Assembly: GCA_044227325.1 (NCBI GenBank)
Contig: JBGAFI010000006.1
Span: 62,001-126,000 of the forward strand
Source: PFJX01 sp044227325
Lineage (GTDB): Bacteria; Pseudomonadota; Gammaproteobacteria; Burkholderiales; Thiobacillaceae
Reading direction: 5' to 3'
Length of the DNA stretch: 64,000 bases
A model generated the notes under the pieces. That model was not told the DNA's origin, did no database searches, and saw only the letters and a program-made list of their open reading frames with translations. The position numbers were made by a program, and so were the translations under genes. Shown in pieces: positions 17,518-28,729 of the stretch. Each line of letters starts with the position of its first letter. The first letter of the stretch is position 1.

Positions 17518-19551
17518 ATGGCTGAATTTGGAAATCCCGACGTCATCCAGGAAGAAGTCGACATCCTGATGATTGGTGGTGGCATGGCTTGCTGTGGCGC
17601 CGCTTACGAAGTCATGCGCTGGTCCGAGGCCGCCAAGGCCGAAGCCGGCATCGACCTGAAGATCAAGCTGGTCGACAAGGCCGCCATGGACCGTTCCGGC
17701 GCCGTGGCCCAGGGTCTGTCCGCCATCAACACCTACATCGGCACCGAGCAGGATCCCGCCGACTACACCCGCATGGTCGCCAACGACCTGATGGGCATCA
17801 CCCGTGACGATCTGGCCTACGACGTGGGCCGCAACGTGGACGATTCCGTGCATCTGTTCGAAGAGTGGGGCCTGCCCATTTGGAAGACCGACGCCAACGG
17901 CGAGCGTCATGACGGCGCCGCCGCCATCGGCGAAGGCCTGCCCGCCCTGAAGGATGGCGGCAAGCCCGTGCGTTCCGGCAAGTGGCAGATCATGATCAAC
18001 GGCGAATCCTACAAGTGGATCGTCGCCGAGGCCGCCAAGAAGGCCCTGGGCATGGACCGCATCGAAGAGCGCATCTTCATCGTCAAGCTGATCAACGACA
18101 AGAACGACAGCAACCGCATCGCCGGCGCCGTCGGTTTCTCCACCCGCAACCACACCCTGCACGTCTACAAGGCCAAGGCCATCCTGCTGGCCGCCGGCGG
18201 TTGCGTGAACATCTTCCGTCCCCGTTCCGTGGGTGAAGGCACCGGCCGCGCCTGGTACCCCGTCTGGAACGCCGGTTCCACCTACGCCATGGCCGCCGAA
18301 GCCGGCGCCGAGCTGACCATGATGGAAAACCGCTTCGTGCCCTGCCGCTTCAAGGACGGCTACGGCCCGGTCGGCGCCTGGTTCCTGCTGTTCAAGGCGC
18401 GCGCCACCAACGGCTACGGCGAGGACTATCTGACCAAGAACAAGGCCATGCTGGACCAGTACCCCCCGTACGGCCAGGCCGCCGTTCCCGCCTCCTGCCT
18501 GCGTAACCACGTCATGCTGAAGGAAATGAAGGAAGGCCGCGGCCCGATCTGGATGGACACCGTGACCGCCCTCGGCAAGCTGCGCGACACCCTGTCCGCC
18601 CGCGAAGTGAAGCACCTGGAAGCCGAAGCCTGGGAAGACTTCCTGGACATGTGCGTTGGCCAGTGCGGCATCTGGGTCGGCGAGAACGTCGAGCCCGAGA
18701 AGAAGAACTCCGAGCTGATGCCCACCGAGCCCTACCTGCTGGGTAGCCACTCCGGCTGCTGCGGTATCTGGGTTTCCGGCCCGTCCGACGTCGGCGCGCC
18801 CACCGACGAAATGCACGCCGACAAGGACAAGATCCCCGCCCACCTGCCCAAGGGCTGGAACTGGGGCTACCGCGGCATGACCACGGTCAAGGGTCTGTTC
18901 ACCGCCGGTGACGGTGTGGGCGCTTCCGGCCACAAGTTCTCCTCCGGCTCCCACACCGAGGGTCGCCTGGCCGCCAAGGCCATGGTCAAGTACTGCATCG
19001 ACAACAAGGACATGAAGGTCGAGCTGGACACCTCCGTGGAACAACTGGTGGAAGACATCTACCGTCCGGTGCGTACCTACCTGGAGTTCAAGGACTACAC
19101 CACCGCCATCGACGTCAACCCCAACTACATCACCCCCAAGATGCTGCAGTTCCGTCTGCAGAAGATCATGGACGAGTACGTTGCCGGTGTCGCGACCTAC
19201 TACAACACCAACGACAAGATGTTGGAAGTGGCCGAGCAGAAGCTGGAAATGCTGAAGGAAGACGCCATGAAGATGCGTGCGAAAGACCTGCACGAACTGC
19301 TGCGCGCCTGGGAAAACTACCACCGGATCCTGACGGCGGAAGCCCACATGAAGCACATCCAGTTCCGCGAGGAAAGCCGTTATCCCGGCTTCTACTACCG
19401 CACCGACAAGAACTTCGTCGATGAGGAAAACTGGAAGTGTTTCGGCAACTCCATCTACGACAAGAACACCAAGAAGTGGACCAACTTCAAGCGTGCTCAC
19501 TTCGATCTGGTGGACAAGTCCAAGCTGTTCAAGGCAGCCGCCCCTCACTAA
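17518..19551 (+). CDS. aprA: Adenylylsulfate reductase alpha subunit
   Basis: 677 residues. N-terminal FAD-binding fold (DILMIGGGMACCGAAYEV) and RSGAVAQGLSAINTY, with full-length AprA similarity. With AprB it interconverts sulfite plus AMP with APS; with Sat in an oxidiser it yields sulfate. A clear terminator follows. The usual membrane electron partners, aprM or qmoABC, are not in the window; the next gene is a YkgJ-like protein instead. Confidence 0.96.
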   Translation: MAEFGNPDVIQEEVDILMIGGGMACCGAAYEVMRWSEAAKAEAGIDLKIKLVDKAAMDRSGAVAQGLSAINTYIGTEQDPADYTRMVANDLMGITRDDLAYDVGRNVDDSVHLFEEWGLPIWKTDANGERHDGAAAIGEGLPALKDGGKPVRSGKWQIMINGESYKWIVAEAAKKALGMDRIEERIFIVKLINDKNDSNRIAGAVGFSTRNHTLHVYKAKAILLAAGGCVNIFRPRSVGEGTGRAWYPVWNAGSTYAMAAEAGAELTMMENRFVPCRFKDGYGPVGAWFLLFKARATNGYGEDYLTKNKAMLDQYPPYGQAAVPASCLRNHVMLKEMKEGRGPIWMDTVTALGKLRDTLSAREVKHLEAEAWEDFLDMCVGQCGIWVGENVEPEKKNSELMPTEPYLLGSHSGCCGIWVSGPSDVGAPTDEMHADKDKIPAHLPKGWNWGYRGMTTVKGLFTAGDGVGASGHKFSSGSHTEGRLAAKAMVKYCIDNKDMKVELDTSVEQLVEDIYRPVRTYLEFKDYTTAIDVNPNYITPKMLQFRLQKIMDEYVAGVATYYNTNDKMLEVAEQKLEMLKEDAMKMRAKDLHELLRAWENYHRILTAEAHMKHIQFREESRYPGFYYRTDKNFVDEENWKCFGNSIYDKNTKKWTNFKRAHFDLVDKSKLFKAAAPH

Positions 19552-19571
19552 TCGGGCGCTGTAGCTGAAGG

Positions 19572-19606
19572 AACCGGGCGCCCACAAGGCGCCCGGTTTT
19601 CTTTTG
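19572..19606 (+). terminator. Rho-independent terminator of the sat-apr operon
   Basis: An 11-bp stem (AACCGGGCGCC with GGCGCCCGGTT), loop CACAA, then TTTTCTTTT, 20 bases after the aprA stop. Confidence 0.9.
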
Positions 19607-19743
19607 AGCCCGGATAACCTTGTTGCCATGAGCGCTTCAGCGTCGATCCGCAAGGGAAATGACCGTCCACCCTTGCGAATCGACGTTTTCACCCCCATTT
19701 AACCCAGCCGCCAACCCGGCAAGCGCGTCACAAGAGGCCCCCC

Positions 19744-20688
19744 ATGGACGAAAGCCAATTCAAGAATCTCGCCGATGAGGCTCCTTTCGAGCTGAGTCCG
19801 GTCATGCCCAACATGCTGGCCGGCGACAAGGTCATCCAGTTCCGTTGCCATCGCGACGTGGGATGCTGGAACGCCTGTTGCGCCAACATCGACATCACCC
19901 TCACCCCTTATGACATCCTGCGTCTGAAGAACCGGCTGGACATGTCCTCCGGCGACTTTCTGAAGCAATACACCGTGCCCTACGAGATGGACCAGGACGG
20001 CATGCCCGGCGTGAAGTTGCGCGCCGTCGAAGGCGGTACCGCCTGCCAGTTCATGAAGCCGGAAGGTTGCGGCGTGTACGAGGACCGCCCCACCGCCTGC
20101 CGCTACTATCCGGTGGCGTTGCTGTCCATGCGCAACCAGGACGAATTCACCGACCGCACCTCCTACGCCCTGGTGCAGGAAAAGCACTGCCTGGGCCACC
20201 AGGAACCGCGCTCGCTGACCATCGACGAATATCGCCAGGAGCAAGGCGTGGACGTCTACGACGAGAAAGGCCGCGGCTGGCGCCAACTGGTGCTGAAACG
20301 CAAGTCCGCCGGGCCCGGTATCGGCAAGCCGCCCGCCGTTTCCAACCAACTGTTCTTCATGGCCAGCTACGACGTCGACCGTTTCCGTGCCTTCGTCTCC
20401 AGCGATTCGTTCAACCAGACCTACGATGTGCCTCTGGAGGTCATGGCGACCCTGCTGGCCGACGACGAGGCCCTGCTGGAGTTCGGCTACAACTTCCTCA
20501 AGCACACCCTGTTCAACGAAAAATTCCTGGAGGAGCGGGACGGCGCCTACGAGGCGCGCATGGAGCGACTCAAGGCCAAGGCCGAGAAGGTGCGCGAGGA
20601 ATATCTGACCAACCGGGAACTGCGGGAAGACGACAAGTACAGCGATCCCGGTCGACCTGGCGACTGCGCCTGCGGCAGCACCGAATAA
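19744..20688 (+). CDS. YkgJ-family cysteine-cluster protein
   Basis: 314 residues. The N-terminal third has the YkgJ/CxxCxxCC-type cysteine pattern (FRCHRDVGCWNACCANIDI, then GTACQF, GCGVYEDRPTACRYYPV), predicted to bind zinc or an Fe-S cluster. The rest is helical and charged, ending in CACGST. It has its own terminator and sits after the apr terminator, so it is probably a separate unit. A link to Apr maturation or sulfur metabolism is only suggested by position. Confidence 0.85.
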   Translation: MDESQFKNLADEAPFELSPVMPNMLAGDKVIQFRCHRDVGCWNACCANIDITLTPYDILRLKNRLDMSSGDFLKQYTVPYEMDQDGMPGVKLRAVEGGTACQFMKPEGCGVYEDRPTACRYYPVALLSMRNQDEFTDRTSYALVQEKHCLGHQEPRSLTIDEYRQEQGVDVYDEKGRGWRQLVLKRKSAGPGIGKPPAVSNQLFFMASYDVDRFRAFVSSDSFNQTYDVPLEVMATLLADDEALLEFGYNFLKHTLFNEKFLEERDGAYEARMERLKAKAEKVREEYLTNRELREDDKYSDPGRPGDCACGSTE

Positions 20689-20704
20689 TCCGGCGCGCAA
20701 ACGG

Positions 20705-20730
20705 AAACGGGGGCTTTCGCCCCCGTTTTT
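20705..20730 (+). terminator. Rho-independent terminator
   Basis: Stem AAACGGGGGC with GCCCCCGTTT, loop TTTC, followed by a T run; 17 bases after the YkgJ-like gene. Confidence 0.88.
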
Positions 20731-20754
20731 CATTGTGCATCCCGGGCCGGATGC

Positions 20755-21192
20755 TCAGCGCCATGCCTGGCGACGGTAACCGTAGCGGTCGTCATCGTGC
20801 TTCTCCGCGCGGATGTCGCGGGAAGCCTCGTCCAGACGGCGCTCCAGGTCCGCCCATTCGCCCCGGTCCAGGCGCCCGTCGGCCAGATAGCGGCGTTGCA
20901 GCTGGTCGATGCGCTTCTGTTCCTGGATCAATTCGCGCGCTTCGTAGCGGGTCAGTTGGCCGGAACGGACGCCTTCGAAGATGCGCTCCATCTGGACGTT
21001 CTGGCGCTGGTCGATGGACGACGCGTTCGTCTTGGGCGGACAGAAAGCGGGGCCGAAGTCGGGGCGGTTGAATTCGGGCGCGTTCACCTTCGCGTAGAAG
21101 CCGTAGCTGTCGGCATGGCTGGCGCCGGCGGCGAGGCCCAGAGAGGCGAGGGCGGCGGTGGCGAGGATTTTGGCGATGTTCGCGGTTTTCAT
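20755..21192 (-). CDS. Exported hypothetical protein
   Basis: 145 residues from ATG 21192, with AAGGAG upstream. A clear signal peptide (MKTANIAKILATAALASLGLA...ASHA) is followed by a mature domain with one cysteine, then a long Arg/Glu/Gln-rich helical tail (about 65-135) ending in YGYRRQAWR. Probably periplasmic. Family not recognised. It converges on the YkgJ-like gene. Confidence 0.82.
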   Translation of the reverse strand: MKTANIAKILATAALASLGLAAGASHADSYGFYAKVNAPEFNRPDFGPAFCPPKTNASSIDQRQNVQMERIFEGVRSGQLTRYEARELIQEQKRIDQLQRRYLADGRLDRGEWADLERRLDEASRDIRAEKHDDDRYGYRRQAWR

Positions 21193-21423
21193 GTTGAACT
21201 CCTTGGTCTCGGTTGCCGGCACCGCTGTGCCGGTGAGTGCAGTCTGGGCGCGCCGTGTAAGCCGAACGTGTCGCGGATGTGAGCGGATGTAACCAATGGT
21301 TACCGGCGCGCAAGCCGGGGGAGGGATGGCGTCGCGCCGGGCCGGCCCGGGATGGTTGGCGCGTGGCGGTGGACAGCGGGCAATGACCCGTATAGAAACA
21401 CGGTTCGCCTTGTCCATCCCGCC

Positions 21424-22239
21424 ATGTCCCCCTCGCTCCCCCGCGCCGCCCGCCTGCCCATCAACCGCTGCAACCTGCCGGCGGTGATCCTGGGCAGCCT
21501 GACCTACCAGCGCCATCCCGTGCCCCTCAAGCTGGACGGGGTGGTGGATCTGCACCACGGCTTCTTCGCCATGCTGGATACGCTGGACGCGCCCGGCGAG
21601 CGGGCGCGGGCGTTCCTGGCGCACATGGACGCGTCGTTCTGCCTGGCCCATCCGGAGGAGGCGGGATACAGCGCGGACAGGCCGCTGGGGCGGGCGAAGG
21701 CGAACTACCTGAAAGTGCTGCGCGGCTGGGCCTTCGACGCGGATGGACGGGAGGGGGCGGTGCTGAAGGGCTGGGTGGAATCCCGTTTCGGGCTGCTGCC
21801 GCGCCACCACGGCGGGCCGATCCGGGATTTTTCCGAACCCACCTACCGGCTGTATCTGGAGCAGCGCAGCGGCGGCCTCTACAACACCAACAGCCTGGAG
21901 GCCCAGCTCGACCTGCTGTACGCCTATTGCCAATACGAGCTCGCCCGCTGCTGGGGAGACGAGACCCACCTGTCCCTGTACCGGGGCGTGAACCGTATGG
22001 GGGACTACGAGGTGCTGGAGGAGGTGGACCGCTGCCGGCGGGTGGTGCTGCTGAACAGCCTCAACTCCTTCACCCTGGAACGGGAGCGGGCCTGCGAATT
22101 CGGCGACACCATCCTGGAAGTCCGCGTGCCTCTGCCCAAGGTGTTCTTCTTCCACCGCCTGCTGCCGGGCACGCTGCGCGGCGAGGAGGAATTCGGCGTG
22201 ATCGGCGGCGTGTACGAAGTGAGCTGTTCGCTGCTGTGA
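21424..22239 (+). CDS. draT: NAD+-dinitrogen-reductase ADP-D-ribosyltransferase
   Basis: 271 residues from ATG 21424. It matches DraT throughout (RLPINRCNLPAVILGSLTYQ, FFAMLDTLD, LYRGVNRMGDYEVLEE, VLLNSLNSFT). DraT inactivates nitrogenase by ADP-ribosylating an arginine of NifH when ammonium appears or energy falls. In many diazotrophs draT and draG are adjacent; here draG is 22 kb away within the nif block. No nif-type promoter was found upstream. Confidence 0.93.
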   Translation: MSPSLPRAARLPINRCNLPAVILGSLTYQRHPVPLKLDGVVDLHHGFFAMLDTLDAPGERARAFLAHMDASFCLAHPEEAGYSADRPLGRAKANYLKVLRGWAFDADGREGAVLKGWVESRFGLLPRHHGGPIRDFSEPTYRLYLEQRSGGLYNTNSLEAQLDLLYAYCQYELARCWGDETHLSLYRGVNRMGDYEVLEEVDRCRRVVLLNSLNSFTLERERACEFGDTILEVRVPLPKVFFFHRLLPGTLRGEEEFGVIGGVYEVSCSLL

Positions 22240-22246
22240 GGGCCGC

Positions 22247-23062
22247 CTAGAACTTCCACAGCACCAGCAACTGGGGGTGGCGCTCGTTCACGCCCCGGTT
22301 GCCGAACTTGTTGTGCCAGTACTGGTACTCGATGCCCGCGTAGAGCCGGCCCTTGCGGCCCAGCAGCGGCTTGCCGATGTCGAAGCGCAACTGGGGCTGG
22401 CTCAGCACCTGGCGCGCGGTGCCCGCGCCCCGGGAGCCGATGATATCGATGAAGCCGGCGAATTCCGCGTCCATCGCGGCGAGCGTGAAGGGCAAGGACC
22501 AGGCGGGCGTGATCTGGTAGGTGGTCTTGTAGTCCGGACAGGAAGCGATGCCGTCGAAGCAGCCGCGATCCCGGTAGCCCAGCACGTCCACGTTGAAGAA
22601 CCCCTTCGCGACGGCGAAATCCAGGGTGAAGCCGGCCAGATAGATCCGGGTCTTGGGATGCAACTGGCTGTCCTTGTCGCCGATGTTGATGCCCAGGGTC
22701 AGGCCGAAATCCTTGAACGGCCCGACCGCCAGGGCGCGGCCGCCGAGCTTGGACAGGGACAGCGTGGTGTAGGCCTCGCCGTAAATCTCCGTGGGCGACT
22801 CCGGGTTGTTGCCCAGATCCCGCTCCTGGTCGCCGGATTTCACCACGTCGACGAACAGGAAGTTGCGCCCCAGGCGATAGCCGTCCGCATGCTGGACAGT
22901 GACGATGCGCTTGGTCACATGATTGTTGTTGAAGGGCTCGCGGAAATTCTCGCTGTAGAGCAGTTCGATTTCCGTCGCCGACCACTCCAGCGCGTGGGCG
23001 GAGCCGGCGCCGAGGCAGCAGGACAAGGCGAGGCACAGTTTCAATGAGGTGGGAGAGGGCAT
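22247..23062 (-). CDS. Tsx/OmpK-like outer-membrane channel protein
   Basis: 271 residues from ATG 23062; this start puts a signal peptide (MPSPTSLKLCLALSCCLGAG, then SAHA) at the N-terminus. The mature protein has the alternating aromatic beta-strand pattern and C-terminal Phe (LLVLWKF) of an outer-membrane barrel and resembles the nucleoside-specific Tsx family (EYQYWHNKFG, YGEAYTTLSLSKLG). Substrate not known. It is divergent from the periplasmic-binding gene at 23157, 94 bases away. Confidence 0.78.
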   Translation of the reverse strand: MPSPTSLKLCLALSCCLGAGSAHALEWSATEIELLYSENFREPFNNNHVTKRIVTVQHADGYRLGRNFLFVDVVKSGDQERDLGNNPESPTEIYGEAYTTLSLSKLGGRALAVGPFKDFGLTLGINIGDKDSQLHPKTRIYLAGFTLDFAVAKGFFNVDVLGYRDRGCFDGIASCPDYKTTYQITPAWSLPFTLAAMDAEFAGFIDIIGSRGAGTARQVLSQPQLRFDIGKPLLGRKGRLYAGIEYQYWHNKFGNRGVNERHPQLLVLWKF

Positions 23063-23156
23063 GCGGCGTCCTTTTTTCGCTATTCGGCTAAACCAATTCC
23101 CGCCGCGGTCGATATATTCCGCATAGCGAAAGTTATAACACTGGAAGAAAGGTTTC

Positions 23157-23914
23157 ATGTTCGTCGATTTCAAACTGGGGATGGGTGCCTTTCTGCTGTG
23201 CTGCGCGGGCATGGCGGCCGCCAGGGAGCCCTTGGTGATCGGTGTCGAAAGCCTGTACTACCTGCCGGTCGCGACCTACGAAAACGGTGTCTATCGGGGC
23301 TACGCGCGGGATCTGTTCGACGCCTTCGCCAAGGATAGAGGCTATGCCGTGGAATATCGCGCGCTGCCGGTGCCGCGCCTCTACGCTTCCTTCTTCGCGG
23401 GGCGGCTGGATTTCAAGTTCCCCGACAACGCCTACTGGAAGCAGGACCAGCGCGCGGGCAAGACCATCCATTACAGCGACCCGGTCGCCGCCTACGTGGA
23501 CGGCACCTGCGTGTTGCCGGCGCGGAAAAACGCCGGTCCCGACGAAATCCGCCGCCTCGGCACCATGGGTGGATTCACCCCCTGGTCCTGGCTGGAGCGG
23601 ATCAAATCGGGCAAGGTCAGCCTGTCGGAAAACACCCGCTTGGACGCCCTGGTCCGGCAAGCCCTGGCGGGGCGCGTGGACGGCGTCTACGCCAGCGTCG
23701 CCGTGATCAACTATCAGCTCGACCACGTCCTCAACCAGCCCGGCGCCCTGGTCTTCGCGCCGGTTTTGCCCCACAGCCGCGACAGCTACCATCTGTCCAC
23801 CCTCAAGCACCCGGAAATCCTGGAGGAATTCAACGACTGGATGCGCGGGAACCGGGACCGGGTGGCCGCGATGAAGAAGAAATACGGTGTCGAAAAAGGC
23901 GTGGGAAACGATTG

Positions 23915-23915
<1 letters not shown>
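23157..23915 (+). CDS. Periplasmic solute-binding protein (SBP family 3-like)
   Basis: 252 residues. A signal peptide (MFVDFKLGMGAFLLCCAGMA) precedes a fold resembling bacterial extracellular solute-binding protein family 3: PLVIGVESLYYLPVATYENG, GYARDLFDAFAKDRGY, GRLDFKFPD. No transporter genes are present; the next gene is a membrane hybrid kinase overlapping by one base. A role as ligand sensor for that kinase is inferred from the overlap. Confidence 0.82.
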
Positions 23916-26398
<2,483 letters not shown>

Positions 26399-26423
26399 TA
26401 AACACCCATTACGCCCACGCACC

Positions 26424-27374
26424 ATGAAACCCACCCTGCAACAAGCCATCCAGCGCCAACGCCAGATTCTCGAGGGCTGGCTCGCCGCCTCCCTCACCCT
26501 CCTCGCCGACGGCTGCCGCGCAGTCTGGCCGGACCGGGCCGGGCTGGAAGCGCGCCTGACCCGGGGCATGGACGAGCTGCCCTACTGCAAATACCTCTAC
26601 GTGCTGGATGCCCAGGCGCGGCAGATCACCGCGAACGTCACCCGCGCCGGGCTCATGGAAGACCAGTTCGGCCGCGACCGGCGCGAGCGTCCCTACCTCG
26701 CCGAGGCATTGGCGGGCGCCCGCTTCGCCCTGTCCGACGCCTACATCAGCCGCAACGCGCGGCGCCCGTCCCTGACCGCCACGCGCCGCATCGAAAGCGA
26801 AGCCGGCGAACTGCTCGGCTACCTGGGCGCCGACTTCGATCTGCGCGAACTGCCCGCCACCCAGGCCCTCTACCAGCAGCCGGAACAATGGATGCAGATG
26901 AAGGGCGACCCCGCCATCCGCGCCGGCCTGTTCCACCAGGAACGGGTGAGCAGCCCCATGGACGAGCGCATCGACGAGGTGCTGGCCCTGCTCAACGAAC
27001 TCGTCACCGTGCACGGTGTGTTCCACGTCAAGCTGCATTTCTCCAGCTCCCGAGCCACCCTGTGGGTGACCGACGACCCGTTCCGCTACCGCCTGCACGG
27101 CATCGCCGACCTGGCCGATCCGGACCTGTGCCTGGCCTATCCGCGCCGGGAATACCCCGCCGACGCCAGCGTGCCCGCCGACAAGGTGCGCGCCGTGCTG
27201 AACTGCTTCAAGGATCTGCGCTTCATGGACGAGACCCTGTACCTGCGCTCCGGATCCCTCAACATCTACAACGGCATGGTGGGCCTCACCTTCTCCTGCG
27301 ACGGCTCCCACTACATGCCCTGGGACGAGTTCCTGGACAAGAACCTGGGCTTCTGGACCGGCGTCTCCGGCTGA
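26424..27374 (+). CDS. PDC/Cache-type sensor domain protein
   Basis: 316 residues. The N-terminal half contains a PDC-like sensor (KYLYVLDAQARQITANVTRAG, FGRDRRERPYLAEAL, LSDAYIS) of the kind usually seen in chemoreceptors, but no transmembrane segment or signalling output domain follows. The C-terminal half is unassigned (HVKLHFSSSRATLWVTDDPF). It starts 25 bases after the hybrid kinase and is probably co-transcribed with it. Likely a cytoplasmic ligand-binding accessory. Confidence 0.75.
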   Translation: MKPTLQQAIQRQRQILEGWLAASLTLLADGCRAVWPDRAGLEARLTRGMDELPYCKYLYVLDAQARQITANVTRAGLMEDQFGRDRRERPYLAEALAGARFALSDAYISRNARRPSLTATRRIESEAGELLGYLGADFDLRELPATQALYQQPEQWMQMKGDPAIRAGLFHQERVSSPMDERIDEVLALLNELVTVHGVFHVKLHFSSSRATLWVTDDPFRYRLHGIADLADPDLCLAYPRREYPADASVPADKVRAVLNCFKDLRFMDETLYLRSGSLNIYNGMVGLTFSCDGSHYMPWDEFLDKNLGFWTGVSG

Positions 27375-27411
27375 GCGCCGGCCCGCCGGCGCAACCGGCC
27401 GACCGCGTTGT

Positions 27412-27425
27412 GTAGCTTTTGCTAC
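27412..27425. promoter_or_regulatory. Palindrome GTAGC-TTTT-GCTAC, putative Crp/Fnr-family operator
   Basis: A perfect 5-4-5 dyad, 69 bases before the DUF4242 start. Closely related sites lie at 30995 and 34656. In the two sites upstream of intact genes, a TAT (27455 and 34699) begins exactly 30 bases after the last base of the dyad, as expected for a -10 region. The spacing fits a Crp/Fnr-type activator such as the one encoded at 27894. Confidence 0.55.
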
Positions 27426-27494
27426 GGAGCCGGGGCCGGCCCCCGGCTAGGCTGTATTCCGCTACCGATGTCGGAGCGTCCACAGGAGAACACC

Positions 27495-27797
27495 ATGCAA
27501 AAGATGCGTTTTTTCATCGATACCCACGACCGCGCCAACGGCACCTTCCCGCCCCAGCTCAGCGCCGACGACTTCAAGGGCTTCTACGCCCAGTACGAGG
27601 CCGCCTGCTACGCGGAAGGCGTGGTGCCCCTGCGCACCCACGTGGGCCTGGAGGAAGGCCGCGCCTTCTGCTTCAACATGGCGCCCGACGCCGAAGCCGT
27701 GCGCCGGGTCCACAGCAAGCTGGGCCTGCCCTTCGACGCCATCACCGAGGTAAGCACCACCACACCCGGAGACCTGTTCTTCCAACAACGCGCCTGA
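27495..27797 (+). CDS. DUF4242 (SCO4226-like nickel-binding) protein
   Basis: 100 residues from ATG 27495 (AGGAGAA upstream). Small ferredoxin-like fold family, with motifs RFFIDTHDRANGTFP and NMAPDAEAVRRVHSKLGLPF. One family member has been crystallised as a nickel-binding protein; physiological role unclear. It lies between the GTAGC palindrome and the Crp/Fnr regulator gene, and is probably a target of that regulator. Confidence 0.82.
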   Translation: MQKMRFFIDTHDRANGTFPPQLSADDFKGFYAQYEAACYAEGVVPLRTHVGLEEGRAFCFNMAPDAEAVRRVHSKLGLPFDAITEVSTTTPGDLFFQQRA

Positions 27798-27816
27798 GCC
27801 TTCCCCTCTCCCCCAG

Positions 27817-27842
27817 CCCCTCCCCCGCCTGCGGGGGAGGGG
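27817..27842. repeat. GC-rich extragenic palindrome
   Basis: Arms CCCCTCCCCCGC and GCGGGGGAGGGG around CT. The same 10-12-base arms recur at 39039, 54871, 57521 and 58764 (imperfect at 36194), always between genes. It may form a hairpin between the DUF4242 and crp-like genes. Confidence 0.85.
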
Positions 27843-27893
27843 TGCGCGGCAGCGCGGGAGAGGGCAGGCTTTCCATCATCCACCGCCGCCACC

Positions 27894-28562
27894 ATGCCCA
27901 CCCTCGCCGACCTCCAACGCTTCGAACCCTTCCAAACCCTCAGCGAAGAAAGCCGTCAGCTCCTCGACCGGGGCCTGGTGCGCAAGGCCTGCCAGCGCGC
28001 CGAAGTCGCCCTGCACAAGGGACAGCCGGTGTCCGGCGCCTACGTGGTGCTGGAAGGCCGCCTGCGTGTGTTCACCCTGGCCCCCAACGGCACCGAGGCC
28101 ACCCTCTACTTCATCGAGCCCGGCGAGACCTGCGTGCTGGCCCTGAACTGCCTGTTCAACGACCTGCTCTATCCCGCCTGGGTGCAGGCGGAAGGCGCCA
28201 CCACCGTGGGCCTCATTCCCGGCGCCGTGTACCGCCGCCTGTTCGAGCGGGAGCCGGGCATCCAGAACCTCACCGTGCACGCGCTCTCCACCCTGGTGTT
28301 CCGTCTCATGTCCGAGCTGGAACTGATCCACTCCAGCCACCACCGCCAACGCCTGGCCAACTTCATCCTCATCCAGGCCGCCGCCGACGGCGTGCTGCGC
28401 ATGACCCAGCAGCAACTCGCCCAGCACTTGGGCACCACCCGGGAAGTGGTCGCCCGCCTGCTGGGCGAATTCGTCGCCGACGGTCTGGTGCAAACCCGGC
28501 GCGGCGCGGTGGCGATCAAGGATTTGTTCGGGTTGCGGCGGGTGGTGGGGGAACTGCGTTAA
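27894..28562 (+). CDS. Crp/Fnr-family transcriptional regulator
   Basis: 222 residues. Cyclic-nucleotide-binding-like beta-barrel (about 15-120), dimerisation helix (about 125-150) and C-terminal winged helix, with recognition helix in QQLAQHLGTTREVVARLL. There is no N-terminal cysteine cluster, so it is not a classic oxygen-sensing FNR. Cysteines are scattered (about 31, 83, 89). It lies 97 bases after the DUF4242 gene. The GTAGC-N4-GCTAC palindromes at 27412 and 34656 are plausible binding sites. Confidence 0.9.
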   Translation: MPTLADLQRFEPFQTLSEESRQLLDRGLVRKACQRAEVALHKGQPVSGAYVVLEGRLRVFTLAPNGTEATLYFIEPGETCVLALNCLFNDLLYPAWVQAEGATTVGLIPGAVYRRLFEREPGIQNLTVHALSTLVFRLMSELELIHSSHHRQRLANFILIQAAADGVLRMTQQQLAQHLGTTREVVARLLGEFVADGLVQTRRGAVAIKDLFGLRRVVGELR

Positions 28563-28700
28563 ACAGGCTGGCGGCTATCTGCTGGCTGAGGTCTACGGGC
28601 AGGTGCTCCGGATGTGGGTGGATTGCTCGGTATTTGGATATTTCTACGGCGTCATCGTGGGGGCAGATCAGAGTATATAGGCGGCGAGGCTGGATGCTTT

Positions 28701-28728
28701 GGCGCTCCAGTTGACCACATTGTTGGGC
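28701..28728 (-). repeat. attC-like half site
   Basis: On the minus strand GCCCAAC (core RYYYAAC) begins 2 bases after the stop of the 28730 gene and continues as a TCAA...CTGG.GCGC pattern shared with the site at 29711. It looks like the 5' half of an integron attC; the matching GTTRRRY end was not found, so it may be truncated. Confidence 0.4.
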
Positions 28729-28729
28729 G

